Assembly (NCBI RefSeq): GCF_026626635.1
Contig: NZ_JAPNKA010000001.1
Span: 7,564,001 to 7,628,000 of the forward strand
Origin: Archangium lansingense
Lineage (GTDB): Bacteria > Myxococcota > Myxococcia > Myxococcales > Myxococcaceae
Direction of reading: 5' to 3'
Length of the DNA: 64,000 nt
Part shown: in pieces, positions 43,571-52,391 of the stretch
Position numbering within the stretch: the stretch's first letter is position 1
Layout of the letters: each line of letters opens with the position of its first letter
Made by a program: the position numbers and the translations under genes
Notes under the pieces: generated by a model
Databases searched by the model: none
Seen by the model: the letters and a program-made list of their open reading frames with translations, nothing else
What the model was told of the DNA's origin: nothing

Positions 43571-44896
43571 GGCACCGTCCTGTTGTGGAGCCTTCCCTTG
43601 CCGTCATGGGCCCAGGCTCCCGCCTCCCCGGAGCCCACGCGCATCGCCCTGCGCGCCGCGAGGCTCTTCGATGGGAAGAGTGACAAGGTCCTGGCGGATG
43701 CGGTCGTGCTCATCGAAGGCTCGCGCATCCAGGCCGTGGGCACCGGCCTCTCCATCCCCTCGGGTGCACGGGTCATCGACCTGGGCGACGTCACCCTGCT
43801 GCCTGGGCTGATCGACGCGCACTCGCACCTGCTGCTGGAGGTCGACATGGAGAGCGGCGACGGCATGCTCTCCACCGTCGCCCAGAGGAGTACCGCCGAG
43901 CGCGCGCTCCTGGGAGCGAAGCTGGGCCGCGAAATGCTCGAGGCTGGCGTCACCACGGTGCGCGACGTCGGCAACTCCGGGCTCAACGGGGACGTGGCGC
44001 TGCGCGACGCCATCCAGCGTGGCTGGGTGCAGGGCCCGCGCATCTCCGCCTGCACCCGCGCGCTCGCTCCACATGGCGGGCAGTTCCCCACGCTCCAACC
44101 GCCAGCTCAGGCCCTCATCGAGCAGGAGTACGTCACCATCTCCGGCGTGGAGGAGGCCCGGCGCGCCGTGCGGCAGGCCATCTCCGACGGCGCGGACTGC
44201 ATCAAGGTCATCGTCGACAACGGGCACAACCTCCTCTCGCTGGAGGAGCTGAAGGTCATCGCCGAGGAGGCCCACCGCAAGAAGCGCCCGGTGGCGGCGC
44301 ACACCACCACCGACGAGAGCATTCGCATCGCGGTCCAGGCGGGCGTCGACTCCATCGAGCACGCGTACTCCCTCCCCGATGACGTGCTGGTGCCCATGGC
44401 CCGCAAGCGCATCTTCATGGTGGCTACCGAAGGCTCGATGGACACGTGCGACTTATTCGATGCCAAGACGGGCAACGCGGAGCACCAGCGCAAGATGAAG
44501 GAGCGCTGCAGGAAGTCCATCACCAAGGCCCATGACCGCCTCCGTCGCGCGGTGACAGCGGGCGTTCGGCTTGCCGCGGGCTCGGACATGTACATCGTGA
44601 TGCCAGGGCTGACGCGAGGACAGGCCAGCGTGAAGTCGTTCAGCGCCTATTCCGAGGCCGGCCTCAAGCCCGTGGACGTCCTGCGCGCGGCGACAGTGAG
44701 CGCGGCGGAGCTGCTCCGCATGCAGGACCAGATTGGCTCGCTCGAGCCGAACAAGCTCGCGGACCTGCTCGCGGTAGAGGGCGACCCGCTGAAGGACATC
44801 GGGGCGCTGAAGCAAGTGCGGTTCGTGATGAAGGACGGACAGGTCGTCCTGGACGCCCGGAGTCAGAAGGAGCGAGTGGGTGAATCGACACGCTGA
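43532..44896 (+). CDS. Secreted amidohydrolase (imidazolonepropionase-like)
   Basis: A 454-residue metal-dependent hydrolase. The frame is open further upstream, but TTG 43532 has AGGAG 8 nt before it and starts a proper signal peptide ending LPLPSWAQA, so I prefer it. Metal and active-site motifs: LPGLIDAHSHLLLEVD (HxH), the lysine region ADCIKVIVDNG, HTTTDES, DSIEHAYS, and the late Asp in LAAGSDMYIVMPG. This subgroup includes exported Xaa-Pro or N-acyl peptidases and organophosphate-cleaving enzymes; the substrate is open. Its first 13 codons and leader are duplicated exactly at 56022-56170. Confidence 0.9.
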   Translation: MPSPSRRLFTTVIGTVLLWSLPLPSWAQAPASPEPTRIALRAARLFDGKSDKVLADAVVLIEGSRIQAVGTGLSIPSGARVIDLGDVTLLPGLIDAHSHLLLEVDMESGDGMLSTVAQRSTAERALLGAKLGREMLEAGVTTVRDVGNSGLNGDVALRDAIQRGWVQGPRISACTRALAPHGGQFPTLQPPAQALIEQEYVTISGVEEARRAVRQAISDGADCIKVIVDNGHNLLSLEELKVIAEEAHRKKRPVAAHTTTDESIRIAVQAGVDSIEHAYSLPDDVLVPMARKRIFMVATEGSMDTCDLFDAKTGNAEHQRKMKERCRKSITKAHDRLRRAVTAGVRLAAGSDMYIVMPGLTRGQASVKSFSAYSEAGLKPVDVLRAATVSAAELLRMQDQIGSLEPNKLADLLAVEGDPLKDIGALKQVRFVMKDGQVVLDARSQKERVGESTR

Positions 44897-45038
44897 GCGG
44901 CTCTGGCTTCGCGCTCCAATCGCTCCAGACGTGGCGGCCCGCAGGAGGCGACGGAAGGTGGGGCATTCCATGTGGCTCGGCGTGGGGCAGGCAGCCGAGT
45001 GCAAGAGCTCCGCCGCGATGGCGAGCACTCTAGGGGAA

Positions 45039-45063
45039 AGGCCGGGGGGATTGCTCCCGGCCT
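45039..45063 (-). terminator. Candidate terminator of the cyclitol operon
   Basis: An 8-bp perfect stem AGGCCGGG/CCCGGCCT (45039-45046 with 45056-45063) lies 11 bp after the stop of the VOC gene; on the minus strand it is followed by TTTCCCC, a weak U-tract. It would end the minus-strand operon between 45074 and 52391. Confidence 0.5.
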
Positions 45064-45073
45064 CCCTTTCGGC

Positions 45074-45631
45074 TCACTCGCTCCGGCCGTTCCAGGGCTT
45101 GCCCGGCGAGAACAGGCGGGCATCGGTGTCCTGCTCGTAGGGCATCCCCCTGGGCATGTTCAGGACCTCCATCTGCATGCCCCACGGGGTCAGGAAGTAG
45201 ACCCAGCGGTCACCGGCGATGGGCCCCTCGGTGATGGTCTGCGGCTCGCCGAGGATCTTCACTCCCGGCACCGAGCGGAGGTAGTCGACCGCGGCATCCA
45301 CGTCCTCGACGTCGATGGCCAGGTGGTGGCCGCCCCAGTCGCTGTTGCGCGGGAGCTCCCGCCGCTGCTCGGGCGCCGTGTACTCGAACAGCTCGAGGTT
45401 GGTGACGGGCCCGAAGCGGAGCATGGCGATGTGCGTCGAGGCCCGGGGGTGCACGTTGAGCTGGCGCGCCATCCAGTCGCCCGTCGTGTCCTCGACGGGG
45501 CCGATCCGGTACAGCAACTCGGCTCCCAGGACGTTGACGAAGAAGTCGACTGCCTGATCCAGATTGGGAACGGTATAGGCGAGGTGGTGGACGTTGCGTG
45601 CTCCGGGAATGCCCTTGCTGGTGCGGCTCAT
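45074..45631 (-). CDS. VOC-superfamily protein, candidate valiolone epimerase
   Basis: A 185-residue vicinal-oxygen-chelate protein, beginning MSRTSKGIPGARNVHHLAYT. Two betaalphabetabetabeta modules are seen, with metal-ligand candidates His15/His16 in NVHHLAYTV, Glu in NLELFEY, His in WGGHHLAID and the Glu in MQMEVLNM. In C7-cyclitol pathways the 2-epi-5-epi-valiolone epimerases (CetB-type) belong to this superfamily, and this gene is the last of an operon that contains a matching cyclase, so that role is the leading hypothesis. A glyoxalase or ring-cleavage dioxygenase function is possible. It is separated from the SDR gene by 51 bp. Confidence 0.85.
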   Translation of the reverse strand: MSRTSKGIPGARNVHHLAYTVPNLDQAVDFFVNVLGAELLYRIGPVEDTTGDWMARQLNVHPRASTHIAMLRFGPVTNLELFEYTAPEQRRELPRNSDWGGHHLAIDVEDVDAAVDYLRSVPGVKILGEPQTITEGPIAGDRWVYFLTPWGMQMEVLNMPRGMPYEQDTDARLFSPGKPWNGRSE

Positions 45632-45682
45632 GAGGAAGTCCTTTCGTGTGTCTGGGTTGAATCCGTCGCGAGTGGGAAGTGA

Positions 45683-46465
45683 TTACTGGCGGCCCGCGTA
45701 CTCCTGGTTGGCGATGGCGCTCATCAACAGCAGGCCGCCATCCACGGGGAGGGTGACGCCCGTGATGTAGGCGGCGTCCGGTTCCGCCAGGTGGGCGATG
45801 AGCGCCGCGACCTCGCGGGCGCGCCCGGGCCGGCCGATGGGAATCGCGGGCCGGGAGAGCTCCGCCGCGTCACGGCTCTCGGGGACTCCGTTCATCGGCG
45901 TGGCCGTCTCTCCCGGGCTGACCGCGTTGACGGTGATGCCATACGGCGCCAGCTCCAGGGCCATCACCTTGGTGAGCAGGCCCAGCCCGCCCTTGGAGGC
46001 GCAGTAGGAGGAACCTCCCCGGATGGGCACCAGCTCGTGGACGGACGTCACGTTGACGATGCGCCCGCCCCGCCCTTGCGCCACCATGCGGCGCGCCGCC
46101 ACCTGGGCACACAGGAAGGGGCCGGTGGTGTTGATGGTGAGGATGCGCTGCCAGTCCTCCGGCGTCTCCTCGAGGAACGAGGCGCGGCGGTTGACCCCGG
46201 CGTTGTTGACGAAGACATCCACTCCGCCCAGCTCACTGGCCGCCCGTTCCACCGCCTCCGCGGCGGCTCTCGGGTCCGTCAGGTCCATGCGGAAGGCCAG
46301 GGCCCGCACGCCGTGGGCCTCCACCTCCGCGGCGACCTGCCGGGCTCCCTCCGCGTTCGAGTTGAAACCAATCCCGACATCGAAGCCCTTCTGGGCCAGG
46401 GCAATGGCGGTGGCCTTGCCGATGCCGGAGCTGGCACCGGTCACGATGGCGATACGCTCGTTCAT
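45683..46465 (-). CDS. Short-chain dehydrogenase/reductase
   Basis: A 260-residue classical SDR from ATG 46465 (MNERIAIVTGASSGIGKATA), overlapping the cupin stop by ATGA. The NAD(P)-binding TGASSGIG is at 9-16, NNAGVN near 87-92, the catalytic Ser in VTSVHE, YCASKGG with the Tyr/Lys pair near 157-161, and NAVSPGETATPM after it. SDRs oxidise or reduce hydroxyl/keto groups; within this operon it is a plausible tailoring step on a cyclitol ring. An upstream in-frame ATG only adds antisense-like residues. Confidence 0.93.
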   Translation of the reverse strand: MNERIAIVTGASSGIGKATAIALAQKGFDVGIGFNSNAEGARQVAAEVEAHGVRALAFRMDLTDPRAAAEAVERAASELGGVDVFVNNAGVNRRASFLEETPEDWQRILTINTTGPFLCAQVAARRMVAQGRGGRIVNVTSVHELVPIRGGSSYCASKGGLGLLTKVMALELAPYGITVNAVSPGETATPMNGVPESRDAAELSRPAIPIGRPGRAREVAALIAHLAEPDAAYITGVTLPVDGGLLLMSAIANQEYAGRQ

Positions 46466-47214
46466 GTCTCTTCCTCCAGCAGTTCGTATCCAGCCTGGGC
46501 GAGGCTTCCCGCACCCAGGTAGCCGTAGACCGTCCGGGTGGTGACGCCGGGATCGGTCTGGAATCCGTGCCATTCGCCGGCCGGGATGTAGGCCAGGTCG
46601 CCCGGGTTCAACCGCACCGGGCCCTCCTTCGTGAGGTGTTCGCCACCGCCTTGCAGCACCAGGAAGAACTCATCGGCATTCGGGTGCCGGTGGAGCTGGT
46701 GGCTGCCTCCCGGGGTGAACGTCGAGGTGGCCACGACCACCGAGCGCGTGCCGACGGTCTGGCTCGTCGCCAGCCAGTGCACGCCCATGTCGATGAAGCC
46801 ACCCGCCTCGCCCAGGGGACTGTGGCTGCCCTGGTCCGCCGTCCGGGAGATGCGGCACCCGCCCCCGGCGCTGTGCGCCTCGTGAGGCTTCGCGTCCCGC
46901 GGGTCGTTGGTTCCGCCGTACACCACCAGGAGCATCGTGTCCTGGCCGTGCTCGGTCTCGAAGGCGCGGCGGGTCCCCGGCGAATTGAACACGCCCTCGC
47001 CAGGGGTCAGCCGCCAGGTGCGCCCGTTCGCGCGCCAGTCCCCCTTGCCGGACAACAGGAAGGTGACCGACTCGGCTCCCGGCAGGCTGTGCTCCGGGAG
47101 CACGCTCCCCCCGGACAGCTCATGGATCATCAGCATTCCGAGCGACTCGGGGATGAGCTCCCGGTTGACCAGCCACTGCACGCCACCAGTCCGCTCGAGG
47201 GTCCGCCGGATCAT
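46462..47214 (-). CDS. Bicupin protein
   Basis: A 250-residue protein (MIRRTLERTGGVQWLVNREL) whose start overlaps the dehydrogenase stop (ATGA 47211-47214) and whose stop overlaps the SDR start. It has two cupin barrels: the first around MLMIHELSGGSVLPEHSLPG with GEGVFNSPGTRRAF, the second with SHQLHRHPNADEFFLVLQGG, a canonical metal-binding cupin motif 1 (HxHxxxxE), and PAGEWHGFQTD as motif 2. The second barrel looks catalytic or metal-binding. Cupins act as isomerases, dioxygenases or sugar epimerases. One of three cupin genes in the operon; the precise step is unknown. Confidence 0.88.
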   Translation of the reverse strand: MIRRTLERTGGVQWLVNRELIPESLGMLMIHELSGGSVLPEHSLPGAESVTFLLSGKGDWRANGRTWRLTPGEGVFNSPGTRRAFETEHGQDTMLLVVYGGTNDPRDAKPHEAHSAGGGCRISRTADQGSHSPLGEAGGFIDMGVHWLATSQTVGTRSVVVATSTFTPGGSHQLHRHPNADEFFLVLQGGGEHLTKEGPVRLNPGDLAYIPAGEWHGFQTDPGVTTRTVYGYLGAGSLAQAGYELLEEET

Positions 47215-48272
47215 GACGTCCTCCCTTCGTTGAAGCGCAGCAGCACCTTGGGGGGACCCGAGCGGCCATGCTCGAGCAGCTCGAAGGCGTGCGCGGCCTG
47301 TCCCGGAGGGAGCACTCCGGCGATCAGCGGCTTCGCGTCCAGCACGCCATCGACGAAGAGCTGGATCGTCCGGTCGTAGTAGTCCAGGCCATGCCGGATG
47401 CCGAGCAGATCGACTCCACGCAGGACGAGCTCCCCCGGCACGAAACCAGACACCGGCTCGTTCGCGACGCCCACCACCGCCACCCGGCCACCCGTCGCGG
47501 CGAGCTCCACGCTGCGCAGGAAGGCCCGCGAGGAGCCGGAAGCCTCGATGACCAGCGAGTAGGCCGCGCGCCGGGCCTGCTCGGGCCGCAGTGTGTGCCG
47601 GGCACCGCAGGCGGCGGCCAGCTTCAGCCCCGCCTCGTCGATGCCGATCGCATCCACGTGCCGGGCCATCCGCGAGGCGAGCTGCACGGCGAGCAGGCCG
47701 ATGGTTCCGGTCCCCACCACCGCGACCTCGTCCTCCAGGCCGCAGCCGGCCTTGTCGAAGCCACCCACCACGGTGACCGCCGGCTCGATGAACGCGGCGT
47801 TCACGTCGGAGAGGGCCTCCGGCAACGCGCTGAGCGAACGCATGGGCATGCGGATGTACTCGGCCGCGGCGCCCTGCAGGCCGTACAGGCCCACCTCGAC
47901 CAGCTGCTTGCAGTGCGCCCGCTGTCCGCGCTGGCACATCCGGCACAGGCCGCAGGGAACCATCGTCTGGCCCACCACCCGGTTCCCCACCGAAATCCCT
48001 CGCACGTCCTCGCCCACGGCGGCCACCTGGCCACACCACTCGTGGCCGAACACCAGCGGAAGGCGCGCCCGGCCATCCCGCAGGTACGAGGCGGTGCCGT
48101 GCAGCAGCTCCAGATCGGTTCCGCACAGCCCGACGTACGAGGGGCGGATCAACACCTCGTCCGGACGGGGTCCGGGAATGGGAATCCGGGTGAGCTCGAC
48201 CCGTCCCGGCGCGGTGATCGCCACCGCCGTCATCGAGCCTTCCGGCCATGCTCCTGTTGCCATCGCACTCAT
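47211..48272 (-). CDS. Zinc-dependent medium-chain dehydrogenase
   Basis: A 353-residue MDR enzyme; its start overlaps the cupin stop (ATGA 48269-48272). The catalytic zinc site is seen in GLCGTDLELLHG and PLVFGHEWCGQVAAVG; the structural zinc in VPCGLCRMCQRGQRAHC (four Cys); the nucleotide fold in VAVVGTGTIGLLAVQLA. It resembles sorbitol- or threonine-dehydrogenase-like enzymes that oxidise secondary alcohols of polyols, fitting an oxidation on a cyclitol. In the natural-product clusters I know, MDR enzymes commonly sit beside valiolone synthases. An alternative start 14 codons later (MTAVAIT) is possible. Confidence 0.93.
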   Translation of the reverse strand: MSAMATGAWPEGSMTAVAITAPGRVELTRIPIPGPRPDEVLIRPSYVGLCGTDLELLHGTASYLRDGRARLPLVFGHEWCGQVAAVGEDVRGISVGNRVVGQTMVPCGLCRMCQRGQRAHCKQLVEVGLYGLQGAAAEYIRMPMRSLSALPEALSDVNAAFIEPAVTVVGGFDKAGCGLEDEVAVVGTGTIGLLAVQLASRMARHVDAIGIDEAGLKLAAACGARHTLRPEQARRAAYSLVIEASGSSRAFLRSVELAATGGRVAVVGVANEPVSGFVPGELVLRGVDLLGIRHGLDYYDRTIQLFVDGVLDAKPLIAGVLPPGQAAHAFELLEHGRSGPPKVLLRFNEGRTS

Positions 48273-48652
48273 GCCACGGGCCTCCTCATGGGAAGGGATT
48301 GGGAGATGGAGCGGGGCATCACGACGAGCCAGAGCAACTCCAGGCCGTCATCCCCACTGGTGATGCGGGCCTCCGCCCCGGTGGGCAGGAGCACCAGCTC
48401 GCCGGCGTCGAGGGAACGTTCCCCCGGCTCCGAGCCCGGCTCCCGCAGCTGCCCCGAGCCCGCGAGGACAAACCAGGCACTCTCGGTGCCCTCACGGCCT
48501 CGGAGCGCGAACTCGGTACCTGGCGACAACCGCACGTAGTCGACGGAATCGCACTCGGAATGCAACATCCCGCGCCGTGCCAGGGAGCGCCAACGGATCT
48601 CCTCGCCGCCCTGGCGCGTGCTGGAGGTCCTGTCGATGGTGGAGATGATCAT
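48269..48652 (-). CDS. Small cupin-like protein
   Basis: A 127-residue protein of one barrel, MIISTIDRTSSTRQGGEEIR at the start, with VDYVRLSPGTEFALRGREGT and SAWFVLAGSGQLREPG, then ELVLLPTGAEARITSG. The fold pattern is cupin, but motif 1 lacks the HxH metal ligands, so it is probably non-catalytic or metal-free. Both ends overlap neighbours by four bases, implying translational coupling with the cupin before it and the dehydrogenase after it. A binding or partner-subunit role is inference. Confidence 0.75.
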   Translation of the reverse strand: MIISTIDRTSSTRQGGEEIRWRSLARRGMLHSECDSVDYVRLSPGTEFALRGREGTESAWFVLAGSGQLREPGSEPGERSLDAGELVLLPTGAEARITSGDDGLELLWLVVMPRSISQSLPMRRPVA

Positions 48653-49410
48653 CGCGCGCCACCTCCCGGCACTTCGAGGCTCGCCAGGAAGTACTCCAGC
48701 CCCGCGTCACCCGCGGTGACGGTCATCCCCGTGCCCAGGGGCAACGTGACGGAGACGCCGTACTTCAGGGGGATGGCCGCCTCGCCCGAGGAGATCTCCC
48801 CGGAGCCGCCGATGGCGAACAGGGTGTGCTCCTCGCCCGCGGCGGACAGCTCCGCCCGTTGCCCGGGCTTCAGGTTCACCAGTCGGATGCTGCGCAGCGG
48901 TCCGGTGAAGACGCCGCGAGGATTCACTTCGTAGGTCTGACGCAGGTTGAGAACCACGGCGTTCGTCACGTCTTCTTCTCCTCGTTGGGTAGGGGGTTGG
49001 GGGGCACGGGCCTGGCCCGGGGGCTCCGAGCCGCGCAACACCGCCGCGGTGTGGGGGCTCAGCAGTTCGATCACCAGCCAGCCCAGGCCTACGTCTCCGA
49101 CGTTGCGCAGGCCGTGCTTCGTCCCGAGGCCCGTCAGGATGAGGCTGCCCGGGCCCACCGGGTGCGGCTTGCCGTCGAGCGTCATCTCTCCGCGGCCCGA
49201 GAGGATGAAGTAGATCTCCTCGGTGCGGGTGTGCACGTGCTCGCCGCTGACGCCGCCCGGCGGAATCCACGCCCACTCCACCGCCTCCCACGAGCCGAAC
49301 AGCCCGGCCCGCCGTGCCAGACACTTCCACTGGGAGAGCCCCGTGGTGCCGTGCACGCCGTAGACCACGGAGGGATCCTCGAGATCTCCGATGATCACTC
49401 CCTCACGCAT
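48649..49410 (-). CDS. Bicupin protein
   Basis: A 253-residue protein, starting MREGVIIGDLEDPSVVYGVH and overlapping the cyclase stop by 8 bp. The N-terminal barrel has the metal motif GEHVHTRTEEIYFILSGRGE (HxH...E) and GLGTKHGLRNVG; a Pro-rich linker (about 125-145) leads to a second barrel (IRLVNLKPGQRAELSAAGEE, HTLFAIGGSGEISSG) that lacks clear metal ligands and resembles the neighbouring small cupin. One can imagine the small cupin gene arising by duplication of this second barrel. Function in the pathway is unknown. Confidence 0.86.
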   Translation of the reverse strand: MREGVIIGDLEDPSVVYGVHGTTGLSQWKCLARRAGLFGSWEAVEWAWIPPGGVSGEHVHTRTEEIYFILSGRGEMTLDGKPHPVGPGSLILTGLGTKHGLRNVGDVGLGWLVIELLSPHTAAVLRGSEPPGQARAPQPPTQRGEEDVTNAVVLNLRQTYEVNPRGVFTGPLRSIRLVNLKPGQRAELSAAGEEHTLFAIGGSGEISSGEAAIPLKYGVSVTLPLGTGMTVTAGDAGLEYFLASLEVPGGGAR

Positions 49411-50581
49411 GGGCGGCCTCCCACATGGGCGCGGAGCCGGAGGAGGCGTCCATCTCCCGGAGGGCGGTGGCCGCGGCGGTCATCTCGTCCGGAGTGACGT
49501 CATTGACGAAGCACGCCGAGCCGATGCCGATGGCCAGCGGCAGCCGCTGGAGCCCGTCGCGGTGGCGGACGGTGTCGGCCAGGGCGTCTACCAGCACCGC
49601 CGGCTCGCAGGTCCGGTGGTACACGGGCAGCTCCAGCTTGCGCATGAGCGTGAAGATCCGGTCCCGCTCCTCGGGGGTGATCATCCCGCGCTGCGCGGAG
49701 ATCAGCGTGGTCAGCGCCATGTCGATGTTCACCGCCTCGCCGTGCAGCAGCTCGGGCAGGGCCAGCATCTCGATGGTGGGGCTGAAGGAGTGGCCGTAGT
49801 CGACCACGCGCTCGAGCTTGTGCTCCCACAGGTTCATCTCCAGCTCCTCGAGCATCCCCGTGATGGCCCGCTCGATGACCTGCGTGGCGGCGCGGTTGCT
49901 CTCGGGGGTCCTGCCCTGCAGGCGCTCCGTGATGAGCGTGGTGCCGTGGCGCTCGAGCAGCTCGAACAGGGTCCGGTCCTTGATGAGGGCGATCTTCAGG
50001 ATCTCCGCGAGGCCGTTGACGATGTGCCGGGTGTCCACCGTCTTCAGGAAGCCGCGGTCCAGCAGCGTGTCCCGGGCGGGGAAGTACGTGCCGAGCCGGT
50101 TCTTGTGCGCGGAGTGGTTGACGCCCGTCTTGACGCCCACGCCGGCGTCCACCAGGCCGATGAGCGTGGTGGGAACCCGCACATACGGAGTGCTGCGGCG
50201 GTAGAGGCTCGCGGCGAGCCCGACGATGTCCATGAGGACGCCACCGCCGATGGCGATGATGGGCTCATGGCGGCGCGAGATGCCGAACTCGTTGATGCCC
50301 TTCACCACGGCGAAGACGGAGTCCATCGTCTTCTCCGTCTCGGAGATGGGCAGTGAGATGATCTGGTACTTCACGCCGTGGTGCTGGAGGTAGTGGCGGA
50401 GCTGGACGCCATAGAGGCGCTCCACCTCGGCATCGAGCACCACGAGCCTGCGGATCGTGCCGGTGCGCTGGGTGGCGCCCGCCTCCAGCAGGGCCCGGTT
50501 GGTGGGATTGAACACGCCATCGACCACCCGCACCTGATAGTGGACGGGCAGGGCCGCATTGACGATCCAGGTTCGTGACAT
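49403..50581 (-). CDS. Sedoheptulose-7-phosphate cyclase, 2-epi-5-epi-valiolone synthase-like
   Basis: A 392-residue member of the dehydroquinate-synthase fold; start MSRTWIVNAALPVHYQVRVV at 50581. NAD-binding GGGVLMD (112-118), PTTLIGLVDAGVGVKTGVN (137-155), KNRLGTYF, and three zinc ligands Glu193 (GLAEILK), His264 (DYGHSFSP) and His280 (LLHGEAV). 'RRSTPYVRVPTTLIGLVDAGVGVKTG' and the LWEHKLERVVDYGHSFSP block follow the EEVS branch, not AroB, and the surrounding oxidoreductases and VOC protein agree. EEVS closes sedoheptulose 7-phosphate to a C7 cyclitol, the entry step to acarbose-, validamycin- and cetoniacytone-type metabolites. A gadusol-type (DDGS) or EVS specificity cannot be excluded by eye. 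Confidence 0.88.
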   Translation of the reverse strand: MSRTWIVNAALPVHYQVRVVDGVFNPTNRALLEAGATQRTGTIRRLVVLDAEVERLYGVQLRHYLQHHGVKYQIISLPISETEKTMDSVFAVVKGINEFGISRRHEPIIAIGGGVLMDIVGLAASLYRRSTPYVRVPTTLIGLVDAGVGVKTGVNHSAHKNRLGTYFPARDTLLDRGFLKTVDTRHIVNGLAEILKIALIKDRTLFELLERHGTTLITERLQGRTPESNRAATQVIERAITGMLEELEMNLWEHKLERVVDYGHSFSPTIEMLALPELLHGEAVNIDMALTTLISAQRGMITPEERDRIFTLMRKLELPVYHRTCEPAVLVDALADTVRHRDGLQRLPLAIGIGSACFVNDVTPDEMTAAATALREMDASSGSAPMWEAAHA

Positions 50582-50687
50582 GTCGTGAGTCAAGGTTCCT
50601 CTCCTGTGGCGATGTGGGGGGTTGGAAGCCGGCGTGTGTCGCGCGACTTGTCTGGAGGGAGTGAAGAGGGCGCGGATGTGACGGCGG
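50582..50687. other. Intergenic 106 bp inside the cyclitol operon
   Basis: The only sizeable gap of the operon between the GMC oxidoreductase stop and the cyclase start. It contains AGGAACCTTGACTCACGAC-like sequence with AGAGGAACC before the start codon (minus strand), serving as the ribosome-binding region. An internal promoter is possible but not demonstrable. Confidence 0.4.
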
Positions 50688-52391
50688 TCATCCGTGCCGC
50701 GTCGCGAGCATGAAGCGCGAGGCCTGCTCTCCAATGAGGATGGCGGGAGCGTTGGTGGGGCCGGAGGTGATCTCCGGCATGATCGACGCATCCGCCACGC
50801 GCAGGCCCTCGAGGCCATGGACGCGCAGCCGCGAGTCCACCACCGCGCGCTCGTCCACGCCCATGCGGCAGGTGCTGGTGGGGTGGAAGAAGCAGGTGGT
50901 GGCCTTGCGGATCCACTCCACCGTCGCGGCGCGGCCGCGTGGTCCGGGCATGAGCTCGCGCTTGCGGAACCCGTCGAAGGCGCGCGAGGCGCCAATCTCC
51001 CGGCACAGCTCCACGGCGATGCGCAGGGCCTCGACGTCCGCTTCGTGGCCCAGGTAGTTCATGTCGATGATGGGCCGGGCGGAAGGATCCGCGGAGGTGA
51101 GCCGCAGGTGGCCCCGGGAGGCGGGGCGGACCAGGCCGGGGACGAGCGCGTAGCCATTGTCCGGCACGGGGCCGAGCTCGGGGGTGACGAGGGGGAACTC
51201 GTGGAGGACGGGTTGGATGTCGGGACGCGACAGCGCCGCATGGGAGCGCCACCACAGGGTCGCCTCGGCGCCATTGCCCCGGGGCTGGGGGAGCGGGACG
51301 CTGCTCTCGTAGTTGATGCCGGCCACCAGGATGTGGTCCTGCAGATCCTGGCCCACGCCAGGCAGATGCCGCACCACGGGGATGCCCAGCGCCTGGAGTT
51401 CGTCCGCGGGCCCCACGCCGGACTGCATCAGCATCTTGGGGGAGTTGATGGCCCCGGCGGACAGCACCACCTCGCGGGTGGCGCGCACGCGGCGCACCTG
51501 GCCTCCATGGCGGAACTCCACGCCGGTGCAGCGGTTGCCCTCGAAGAGCAGCCGTGTCACCTCTGCATGGGTGAGCACCGTCAGGTTGGGACGGCCCATC
51601 GCGGGGAAGAGCAGGCCACGGGCCACGTTGAAGCGCTCGCCGTCGGCGATGCACAGATCGAAGAAGCCCGCGCCCTCCATCCGCGCGCCGTTGTAGTCGC
51701 GGGTCATGGGAACGCCGGCCTGTTGAGCTCCCTCGATGAAGGCGTGGGCGAGGGGATGGGGGTCGGCCGCCCGGGAGATGCGCAGCGGGCCGCCCACGCC
51801 GCGGTACTCGTCCTCGCCGCCCGAGTAGTCCTCCAGCTCCTTGAAGATGCGGCGGACCGTCTCGCCATCCCAGCCGGGGTTGCCCCGGGCGGCCCAGCTG
51901 TCGAAGTCCTGGTGGTGGCCGCGCACCCAGACGCTGGCGTTGTTGCTGGCACAGCCGCCCAGCATCTTTCCGCGCGGGCAAGGGATGACCCGATTCGCGG
52001 CGTGCCGCTGGGGCACCGTCTGGTAGCTCCAGTCCAGCTCCGTGCCGAGCAGGAACCGCCAGCGCGAGGGGATGAACACGTCCGGATGTGTGCCGGAGCC
52101 GCCAGCCTCGAGGACCAGCACGTGATTCGCCGGGTCCTCGGACAGCCGGGCGGCCAGCACGCAACCAGCCGAACCCGCGCCAATGACGATGAAGTCGTAG
52201 GCCTCGCGGGGGCTCTCGCGCAGCCGGCGCTGGTTCTCCCATGCGGCCAGGGCCTCCCCGGCCAGTTGCTGGGCACGCTCCGCTGGGACGCCTGCCTCCT
52301 TCGCCGCCTGGAGAAAACCCTCCCGGTCCAGTTCTCCGCTGCGCACCTGGTGGACGAGCAGTCCGAGGGTGCTGTTGCTGAGTCTTTCCAT
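50688..52391 (-). CDS. GMC-family FAD oxidoreductase
   Basis: A 567-residue glucose-methanol-choline oxidoreductase. The first 60 residues are a helical extension (MERLSNSTLGLLVHQVRSGE) not found in most members; the FAD fold begins at YDFIVIGAGSAGCVLAARL (66-83) with LEAGG near 94-98, CPRGKMLGGCASNNASVWVR (signature 1), LSAGAINSPKMLMQSGVG (signature 2), and the active-site histidine in TTCFFHPTSTCRMG and C-terminal GPTNAPAILIGEQ. GMC enzymes oxidise primary or secondary alcohols; a GMC enzyme is also present in the cetoniacytone pathway. First gene of the minus-strand operon. Confidence 0.94.
   Translation of the reverse strand: MERLSNSTLGLLVHQVRSGELDREGFLQAAKEAGVPAERAQQLAGEALAAWENQRRLRESPREAYDFIVIGAGSAGCVLAARLSEDPANHVLVLEAGGSGTHPDVFIPSRWRFLLGTELDWSYQTVPQRHAANRVIPCPRGKMLGGCASNNASVWVRGHHQDFDSWAARGNPGWDGETVRRIFKELEDYSGGEDEYRGVGGPLRISRAADPHPLAHAFIEGAQQAGVPMTRDYNGARMEGAGFFDLCIADGERFNVARGLLFPAMGRPNLTVLTHAEVTRLLFEGNRCTGVEFRHGGQVRRVRATREVVLSAGAINSPKMLMQSGVGPADELQALGIPVVRHLPGVGQDLQDHILVAGINYESSVPLPQPRGNGAEATLWWRSHAALSRPDIQPVLHEFPLVTPELGPVPDNGYALVPGLVRPASRGHLRLTSADPSARPIIDMNYLGHEADVEALRIAVELCREIGASRAFDGFRKRELMPGPRGRAATVEWIRKATTCFFHPTSTCRMGVDERAVVDSRLRVHGLEGLRVADASIMPEITSGPTNAPAILIGEQASRFMLATRHG

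Noticed and set aside
46462..48249. 595-codon frame that would fuse an upstream domain to the cupin
   Set aside because: The first 345 codons are antisense-style shadow of the zinc dehydrogenase frame; the cupin's own ATG at 47214 overlaps the dehydrogenase stop by ATGA.
49403..50581. Annotating the cyclase as 3-dehydroquinate synthase (aroB)
   Set aside because: The motif blocks and neighbours (VOC protein, GMC oxidase, dehydrogenases, zwf) fit the sedoheptulose-7-phosphate cyclase branch; no shikimate genes are near.
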